Program-made: the position numbers and the translations under genes | Assembly: GCA_947497635.1 (NCBI GenBank) | Contig: CANMHZ010000048.1 | Span: 1 to 7,906, forward strand | Direction: 5' to 3' | DNA: 7,906 nt | Source: Helicobacteraceae bacterium | GTDB lineage: Bacteria > Campylobacterota > Campylobacteria > Campylobacterales > Sulfurimonadaceae | Notes under the pieces: generated by a model | What the model saw: the letters and a program-made list of their open reading frames with translations, nothing else | Databases searched by the model: none | What the model was told of the DNA's origin: nothing | Shown: positions 6,190 through 7,906 of the stretch, piece by piece | Layout of the letters: every line of letters begins with the position of its first letter | Numbering within the stretch: position 1 is the first letter of the stretch

Positions 6190-6453
6190 TTAAGCATGGA
6201 AATAATTTTGAGAAGAGTAATTTGGCTGATAAGATCCAATATCTTGTAATGGTTCTTCTGCTATTTTAACAAGTTCATCAACACTTACAATATTTTTAGC
6301 CAACATCTTTAAAAGTAGATCAGTTGTTTTACTTTGGGTTATTTCACCTGTTTCATAGCGATGAAATGCTCTGATTCCTCTACCAAAAATTTCTGCTGCT
6401 TTTGTTTGCGTAAGACCGCTTTTTTTTCGTATGGCTTTGATCTCACTACTCAT
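6190..6453 (-). CDS. Stand-alone MqsA-type helix-turn-helix regulator
   Basis: An 87-residue protein. Residues 4-50 form an XRE-like helix-turn-helix: IKAIRKKSGLTQTKAAEIFG, then RGIRAFHRYETGEITQSKTT and LLLKML. The pattern LTQ-x-x-A-x-x-FG-x-G-x-x-AF-x-RYE is typical of the DNA-binding C-terminal half of MqsA antitoxins. The zinc-binding N-terminal half of MqsA (about 70 residues with Cys pairs) is absent; the protein has no Cys at all. Residues about 55-87 form an extra acidic and then Asn/Tyr/Ser-rich tail. The start at 6453 has a strong AGGAGG (6461-6466) 7 bases upstream, and an in-frame TAA lies further upstream without any other ATG. No toxin gene is adjacent except the BrnT/BrnA pair 110 bp downstream. 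Likely a DNA-binding repressor, possibly of its own divergent promoter region. An A8 tract covers codons 9-12. Confidence 0.78.
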   Translation of the reverse strand: MSSEIKAIRKKSGLTQTKAAEIFGRGIRAFHRYETGEITQSKTTDLLLKMLAKNIVSVDELVKIAEEPLQDIGSYQPNYSSQNYFHA

Positions 6454-6592
6454 TAAAAGTCCTCCTTTCTTTCGTTTAAAGAGAGATTACTCAATCATCA
6501 AGAAATAAGCAAAAAATTAGATAAAAAATGGTAATTTGCAACTTAATTGCAACACTAAAAAGGTATTCTTAACAATAATAAAGGGCACTCCA
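6454..6592. promoter_or_regulatory. Divergent intergenic region between HTH gene and sensor gene
   Basis: A 139-bp very AT-rich spacer that must hold both outward promoters. It contains two TTGCAAC copies (6536-6542 and 6547-6553). For the sensor gene, AATAAT (6574-6579) or TATTCT (6564-6569) could serve as the -10 box, and AAGGG (6581-6585) is the ribosome site 7 bases before ATG 6593. For the helix-turn-helix gene, only AGGAGG (6461-6466) is clear; its promoter boxes are not convincing. Confidence 0.5.
6536..6553. repeat. Two TTGCAAC direct repeats 11 bp apart (possible operator)
   Basis: TTGCAAC occurs at 6536-6542 and 6547-6553, separated by TTAA. The core TTGCAA is its own reverse complement, so each copy is a small palindrome, and the 11-bp period places both on the same face of the DNA helix. 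The position between divergent genes, upstream of a helix-turn-helix gene, fits a regulator binding site. Confidence 0.45.
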
Positions 6593-7906
6593 ATGAAACT
6601 CAAAGATAAACTTTTTTCGACGCTTACATTACTTTTTGTCATTTTTACTTTTATTGTTTGGTTTTTTACGCATAAAGAAAGTGAACGAGCCAATGAACTA
6701 TGGGCAACCAAACTGATTCAAGAGCATTCAGAACTTGAAAAATATAAAACTCTTTCCCCTATCATTACGGAAATCACTCTCGTAAAACAGCTAGCACATG
6801 AACCTGCAATCATTGCAATGGCGAAAGATGAAAATAATCCAAAATCGCGAAAAGATGGACTCGCAATTCTGGAAAAATATCGCTCACAGTTTCAAGACAA
6901 AAGCTATTTTGCTGTCTTTGCTAATTCATCTAATTATTATTTTAATGAGGCTTCTTCTTCAAAAAAAGCAGTAAAAATTCCCCTCTATAAACTATCTCCA
7001 ACTCTTTCAAAAGATCGTTGGTTTTATGATGCTCTCACTATGAATGAACCTTTTGATATTAATATTCAGACTGATAGGGTTCTAGGCTGTAGCAAAGTGT
7101 GGATTAATTATAGTATTAAAGACAAGGGGAAAAATATTGGTATTATTGGGACTGGAATTGATTTCGAACAGTTTTTGGGAAATACCTCTACCTACAAACA
7201 AGTGGGTGAGCGAAAAAATTACTTTATTAAAAATGATTTATCCATTCAACTAATCAAAGATGTTCACCTTAGTAATTATAAAAGCATGGGGCAAAGTACC
7301 GGTATAAAATTGGATACGCTCATCAAAGGTCCTTCTGATATTAGGCATATCCAAGAAGTAATGAAAGAAGTATCACACGCTAAAGATATTCATGCTGTCC
7401 GAACCCTGTGGGTAGATATACAAGGAAATAGAACTCTTTTAGGAATCACCTACGCACCTGAAGTGGGATGGTTTAGTTTGACACTTTTTGATAAGAAAGA
7501 CTTAAGCGTAGTCGATAATATAAATATCTTTATTATGATGAGTATCCTTTTGATAATAACCATGGCAGTTCTAGCCTTTAGACTCAATAAGGCGATTATC
7601 TATCCTATAGAAAAACTCATGCAGAATATAGATAGTGTCAAACAGGGGGAGCTTAATATTGATTTTTACATTACCGGCAGTATTGAGCTTCGTGAGCTTG
7701 CAAAAAGATTTCAAAGCTTATTGAGGGAGATTGAGGAGCGTTCTCAATTACTCGAAACTATCTTTAATTCCACAAAAGAATCAATTGCCATTATGGATAA
7801 AGAGACAACATTTATACTTGCTAACAACGCTTATTCGGAAATGCTTGGATATTCTGAAACCGAACTTTACCAACAAACATGTTTGGGATTAACCCATCCA
7901 GAAGAT
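6593..7906 (+). CDS. Membrane sensor: Cache-like periplasmic domain, HAMP, PAS (runs off right edge)
   Basis: 438 codons without a stop; the C-terminus is outside the window. Layout: short basic N-terminus; TM1 about 7-26 (LFSTLTLLFVIFTFIVWFF); periplasmic sensor about 27-308; TM2 about 309-329 (INIFIMMSILLIITMAVLAF around it); HAMP-like segment about 330-383 (with YPIEKLMQNIDSVKQGELNI at 337-356); and the start of a PAS domain from about 384 (LETIFNSTKESIAIMD, then ANNAYSEMLGYSETEL). The periplasmic part carries Cache-type features: a YFAVF strand, DRWFYDAL at 141-148, then IGIIGTGIDFEQFL at 182-195. Known: such proteins carry an external ligand signal to a cytoplasmic GGDEF, EAL, histidine kinase or methyl-accepting output, which cannot be identified here. 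The start has AAGGG 7 bases upstream. Its codons look more AT-rich than those of the minus-strand operon. Confidence 0.85.
   Translation, partial: MKLKDKLFSTLTLLFVIFTFIVWFFTHKESERANELWATKLIQEHSELEKYKTLSPIITEITLVKQLAHEPAIIAMAKDENNPKSRKDGLAILEKYRSQFQDKSYFAVFANSSNYYFNEASSSKKAVKIPLYKLSPTLSKDRWFYDALTMNEPFDINIQTDRVLGCSKVWINYSIKDKGKNIGIIGTGIDFEQFLGNTSTYKQVGERKNYFIKNDLSIQLIKDVHLSNYKSMGQSTGIKLDTLIKGPSDIRHIQEVMKEVSHAKDIHAVRTLWVDIQGNRTLLGITYAPEVGWFSLTLFDKKDLSVVDNINIFIMMSILLIITMAVLAFRLNKAIIYPIEKLMQNIDSVKQGELNIDFYITGSIELRELAKRFQSLLREIEERSQLLETIFNSTKESIAIMDKETTFILANNAYSEMLGYSETELYQQTCLGLTHPED

Noticed and set aside
6517..6711. 64-codon open frame on the minus strand crossing the sensor gene start
   Set aside because: It overlaps the TM1-encoding region of the sensor gene antisense and has no ribosome site. 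The sensor frame has a clear domain structure.

Overview
The window looks like a chromosomal segment of a moderately AT-rich, Gram-negative member of the Campylobacterota (Epsilonproteobacteria), perhaps a Sulfuricurvum/Sulfurimonas-type free-living bacterium. This rests on overall protein style, modest GC content, signal peptides, an outer-membrane barrel protein ending in Phe, and a mix of second-messenger proteins. It is an inference, not a database result. No rRNA, tRNA, CRISPR array, insertion sequence or integrase is visible.

Left and centre (1-5529, all minus strand): a tightly packed four-gene operon, read right to left. First is a 578-aa AAA+ ATPase with a TTG start and an Asn in the Walker B Asp position. 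Second is a 785-aa protein joining a metallo-beta-lactamase (cyclic-nucleotide phosphodiesterase/RNase Z-like) domain, a GAF domain and an HD-GYP domain. Third is an exported TPR protein with a probable C-terminal outer-membrane beta-barrel. Fourth is the start of a secreted FecR-domain protein that runs off the left edge. Gaps are 6, 11 and 9 bp, and at each junction the Shine-Dalgarno sequence overlaps the upstream stop codon, so translation is probably coupled. Together the genes suggest a cell-surface or export function controlled by cytoplasmic nucleotide signalling. The HD-GYP gene carries an uninterrupted G8 tract; gaining or losing one G truncates the protein before the GYP motif, so phase variation is possible.

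Middle right (5575-6453, minus strand): a small toxin-antitoxin-like patch. It holds a BrnT-type toxin with an overlapping BrnA-type ribbon-helix-helix antitoxin, and upstream a stand-alone MqsA-type helix-turn-helix protein with no zinc-binding half and no visible toxin partner. The brnT promoter appears to place the transcription start at or next to the ATG, which suggests a leaderless mRNA.

Right (6593-7906, plus strand): the first 438 codons of a membrane sensor (TM, periplasmic Cache-like domain, TM, HAMP, PAS). Its output domain lies beyond the window. It diverges from the helix-turn-helix gene across a 139-bp spacer that contains two TTGCAAC repeats 11 bp apart, a possible operator.
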